64,000 nt of DNA from Cryptomeria japonica (lineage: Eukaryota > Streptophyta > Pinopsida > Cupressales > Cupressaceae): contig NC_081415.1 in assembly GCF_030272615.1 (NCBI RefSeq), positions 103,284,796 to 103,348,795 of the forward strand, given 5' to 3'. The number at the start of each line of letters is the position of its first letter. The first letter of the stretch is position 1. A program made the position numbers and the translations under genes. Shown in pieces: positions 60,840 to 64,000 of this stretch. Below the pieces are notes generated by a model. It made no database searches and was not told where the DNA came from. It saw only the letters and a list, made by a program, of their open reading frames with translations.

Positions 60840-61999
60840 TATATATTTTAATACTATTTAATATTTATTTTTTAAATTTCTAATCAACCTCTTTTTTAAC
60901 TTTAAAAAGTTACTCGCAATGTTTAATTAATAAAAAAAATTAAAATTAATCAAAATATTTAAAAAATTATATGTCTAGGTTCATGACTTCGAGCTCTACA
61001 AAAGGGTATTTTTTGTTTTTTGTAAAAAAATATTCTGCTTGAAGAAAAATTGAGCAAGAGTGAATTTTTTTTGAAATATAGAGTTTTTCACCTTTTTTGT
61101 GCCACATCACATGACACATAGGCTAGTCCAGTTGGACTAACCTTAGTTTTAATAATAAAAACAAAATTGATTTTTTTTTTAATGGAAACATTTGAATTAA
61201 GGGATTCCGACCGAATTGAGTCCAGTCGAACTCAGTCTGGTTGGACTTTCGACGCCATTTTGGCACCACGCAGGCGCCATGCAGCCTGAGGGTAGTCTGG
61301 CTAGACAACCCTCAATTGGCCCAAAGTGTGACACAACTCCATGCTTTTGCCCAAAGTGGATCATTAATAAAGAATCTATGTTTTCAAACTACTCTTGACC
61401 CCCAGTGCATACGAAAGAGTAATTGCACATTAAGATATTATGTTCCTACCCAACTATGATTACACATGAAATTAGACCACCATGAATAATAATGAGCCCT
61501 AAAAAGGTAAACTACAAATGCCACATAGTGAGGAACAACATAATAGACAAAACTGCTATTTATTTATATAAGACACTTAATGGATTAAAAAAATTAATAT
61601 TATATTCTATAGAAATGATATTATTAATAATGAGTTTTGTAATTTCTCTCTTAAAGGCTCTACAATTAGTAATAGTGTGACCATACTATTGCAAGGTCGA
61701 TCAGAATGAGCTACTTATGTGTTGTCGTTGATGTCAACATGCTTTCGTTGTTATTAGTGACTGATTGATTTATTGACATTAATTTTTCTATGCAGTTGTG
61801 TTGATAGATTTTCTCTGCATATCTTCTATGTTGTACATCTATTCATGTAGTTTGGATATGTTGTTAAGAAATGTTTAGAGATATTATATTCAAGATTTGA
61901 TTCTTCGGATTGCTATGATAAGGAAGTTGTGTTTGCCAGTATGTTTGACAGTGTTTTTGTACGAAATGCATGCTCCACATTTCTCCATGTTATGGTTTT
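60840..61999. other. Spacer between copy 2 and element 3
   Basis: AT-rich. TAGTCCAGTTGGACTA (61124-61139) is a perfect palindrome, and related AGTCCAGTCG/GGTTGGACT motifs lie at 61219-61248, suggesting an old transposable fragment. No gene is recognised. Confidence 0.5.
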
Positions 62000-62327
62000 T
62001 GTAGCGTCGTAAATTGTACACACTTGCTAGGGTGGTACAATTTCACACCTAGTTTAGCACCCGCCTTGGCACATTTTGCATTTTGCATTGCATTTCCCCT
62101 TTAGCACTTAATTAGGTCTAAGGTTCTATTTTTATCATCTCCCATATCATAAAGTTGGGCCCTTTTCATTAAAGTGTGCCCCTTTCGTTTTATTCTTCCA
62201 ATACATCATTTAATCTAAAACCCTAATTAGGTCCTATTTTGAACTTTAAGGCCTGATTTCGGGGGTCAAAACATCTTGAAATCAGCTGTAACTTCGGGAT
62301 TCTCTCTAAAATCATCATATCCGACGG

Positions 62328-62410
62328 CCCTGAAAATTTGGTGAAAAGTTGTCGAGACCATGGTGCCCGGAGTGCACACGGTCCCGGACATTTTTCCCGA
62401 AATTTTAGGA
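62328..62410. repeat. Hairpin module in the element 3 LTR
   Basis: CCTGAAAATTTGGTGAAAAG...GTC (62328-62353) pairs with GGACATTTTTCCCGAAATTT (from 62386). The inner GAGACC...GGTCCC surrounds GGTGCCCGGAGTGCAC. Confidence 0.8.
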
Positions 62411-62509
62411 GCGTGATCCAATCATAAAATAAAGCTTAACCCCAAGAAATTGGTGGGAGATTCAATCTCTAGGTTGGCCAAAAGTTGAAATTAAGACCTA
62501 GGGTTTCAT

Positions 62510-62517
62510 ATATAAGA
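62510..62517 (+). promoter_or_regulatory. TATA box of the element 3 LTR
   Basis: TATATAAG in the context TTTCATATATAAGAGCTC. Confidence 0.65.
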
Positions 62518-63611
62518 GCTCTCTTTCTTCATTTGAAAGGGGGAAATTTTGGTTTCAGGGACCTTCTATGCAGTGAAAGAGCAGATCTTTGAAGACTTCA
62601 ATAACATTCAACATCCATCCATCAAGTATTCATCAATTTCATTCATCCATTTAGGGCTTTGAAAGCATTGAAGAGCAATAAGGGATCATAAACTGAAGAT
62701 TGGCTTGTACCCCTCCCTTGGGGTTGGGTATGATTTCATGTCTTTGCATAAGCCTCATTATATCATTTGTATTCATGCTTTAGATCACTTTGCATCTTGG
62801 TTTGGAGCATTTACATTATCATTTACAAGCAATTAGGGTTTACTTTCTAGGTTGCTCTAGTTTGCTTACTTGCATTTTAGGATCTTGCACACACACAAGG
62901 TCTGCACACACACTACTTTTACAATACAACTTGGCTATTCGTGGAGGTGGAAATCACCAAAGTGGGGGTTTGATAAGGCAAAACACTATATAGCCGCCCA
63001 CCATACCTTTTTAGATATAAGTGTAGATTTTGGGATTCGGACGACGCCGCAAGTTGCAGATCCGGAGGAAGCAGACGGAAACTGAGCTACACACCAAATT
63101 TCAGGGCAAAAGACCAGGACAGGGGCATGGGGTGCCCTGGTCCTACTAGGACAGAGGTGCTGGGCACCCTGGTCCCTCAGTCAGACAGCAAGTCTCAGCA
63201 TTTTCTGATAGCTTTTCAGGTTGCAAAACAGTAGTTTCAGGAGCAGTATCAGGACAGTGGCGCCTGCGCCCCCGTCCTGAACATTTTCACTCAGATTTTA
63301 ACTCCAGGTACGCATCTGCATTCTTGTCTTGTCCTTGTGTTTACAGCTTTCCACTGTTTAATCTCAATTCTTCAATCTTGTTATTAGTTCGTACTTGCAC
63401 TTTGGGGTTAGGAATTGAACTTGCATCATTTTATCTTTCAATTACAACAAAGGAATGGAAACCCTAATAGGTAGCCCGTGGCTCTCTCTCTTCCACAAAA
63501 AGAAGTAGCCAAATGTGTGATACCTCTGGGCTCTTTTGTATTCCACAATGTGTGTCAAAAGGTAGGATTAGGGCATGTTAGCCTAGTCTCGCTTTTTTTC
63601 CCTACACATTT

Positions 63612-63627
63612 TGGTGAACCCGACATG
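63612..63627 (+). other. Primer-binding site of element 3
   Basis: TGGTGAACCCGACATG, the same site type as copies 1 and 2. Confidence 0.85.
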
Positions 63628-63797
63628 AACTTATTATTGCTTTCTCTTGCATTGCATTTGTTAGATCTAGATCTAGATTTAGTGTGTTTCATTTAAGTTT
63701 CATTTTCATTAAAGAAAAGGAAAAAAAGGAAAAGAAAGAGTGTGTTTCTTTGTTTCTTTGTATTGTGGTTTAGGTTTTATGCAATTTTTATTTCAAA

Positions 63798-64000
63798 ATG
63801 TCAGATTTTTATTTGCAAGATGTTCATATTTATGATGATGTATGCAATTATGTTGATCATGAGTATAGCCAAGATGAATTAGATGAAGCTTTAGATGAGT
63901 TTTTGAACCCTAAAGATACCAAACCTTCATTTTACCAAAAACTCATAAACATTGTTACTATGCCATTTCGTTGTGATGAGAAAGATAAGTCGAATGATTC
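63798..64000 (+). CDS. N-terminal part of an element 3 protein, probably gag
   Basis: The ATG at 63798 opens a frame to the window end (67 complete codons) without a stop. It is acidic and Tyr-rich (MSDFYLQDVHIYDDVCNYVD, then SQDELDEALDEFL). It does not resemble the N-terminus of copies 1 and 2. The position, about 190 bp after the primer-binding site, fits gag. No domain is visible in the part present. Confidence 0.6.
   Translation, partial: MSDFYLQDVHIYDDVCNYVDHEYSQDELDEALDEFLNPKDTKPSFYQKLINIVTMPFRCDEKDKSND

Larger units (their letters stand above)
62000..63608 (+). repeat. 5' LTR of element 3
   Basis: It ends CTACACA just before TTTTGGTGAACCC. It contains the hairpin module 62328-62410 and three GC-rich units at 63117-63278. 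The exact right edge is uncertain by a few bases. Confidence 0.8.
62000..64000 (+). mobile_element. Third related Gypsy-type element, cut by the window end
   Basis: The LTR at 62000-63608 starts TGTAGCGTCG like copy 2 and is followed by the same primer-binding site. It is about 1.6 kb, longer than the other two. Coding sequence starts at 63798 and continues past the window, so it cannot be told whether the element is autonomous. Confidence 0.85.

Overview
The window reads as repeat-rich plant nuclear DNA, most likely from a large, slowly turning-over genome such as a conifer or other gymnosperm. That lineage call is inference. The plant call rests on a Tat-lineage Ty3/Gypsy element with a second (archaeal-type) RNase H, an antisense plant mobile domain (PMD) reading frame, and a plant L1-type LINE with a C-terminal RNase H. 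No complete host gene was found. One short terminal-exon candidate lies at 3646-3851.

Layout. 1-4187: AT-rich DNA with a 49-bp duplication and the exon candidate. 4188-8470: a probable minus-strand LTR fragment followed by a striking array of 14 hairpin-forming 43-bp cores spaced about 166-207 bp apart (first gap 315 bp). 10307-13160: an AT-rich tandem repeat of about 240 bp, then 1.75 kb of degenerate telomere-like GGGTTA repeats. 13595-31806: an 18.2-kb Tat-lineage Gypsy element, complete at both ends, with 1.43-1.45-kb LTRs and target duplication GTGGG. It carries gag, protease, a G-patch-like domain, RT, RNase H, aRNH and integrase, all with in-frame stops, an antisense PMD frame and clusters of the 8-mer TAGCGCAT. 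32229-36424: a 5'-truncated LINE ending in poly(A). About 37383-42990: a decayed minus-strand Copia element.

43723-51122 (+) and 52985-60834 (-): two related non-autonomous Gypsy-type elements with exact target duplications (CAACT and ATGTA). They encode only gag plus a protease-like domain. The second keeps an 822-residue open frame. A third element with a similar primer-binding site starts at 62000 and runs off the window.

How the parts relate. The Tat element once encoded a full replication set but is now inactive as a protein source. The gag-only elements would need RT and integrase from elsewhere. Hairpin modules with an inner GGACC/GGTCC pair recur in the array, the LTRs and the leaders, and are the main undescribed-looking signal. 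The second is TAGCGCAT, which reads toward gag on the plus strand and toward the PMD frame on the minus strand.
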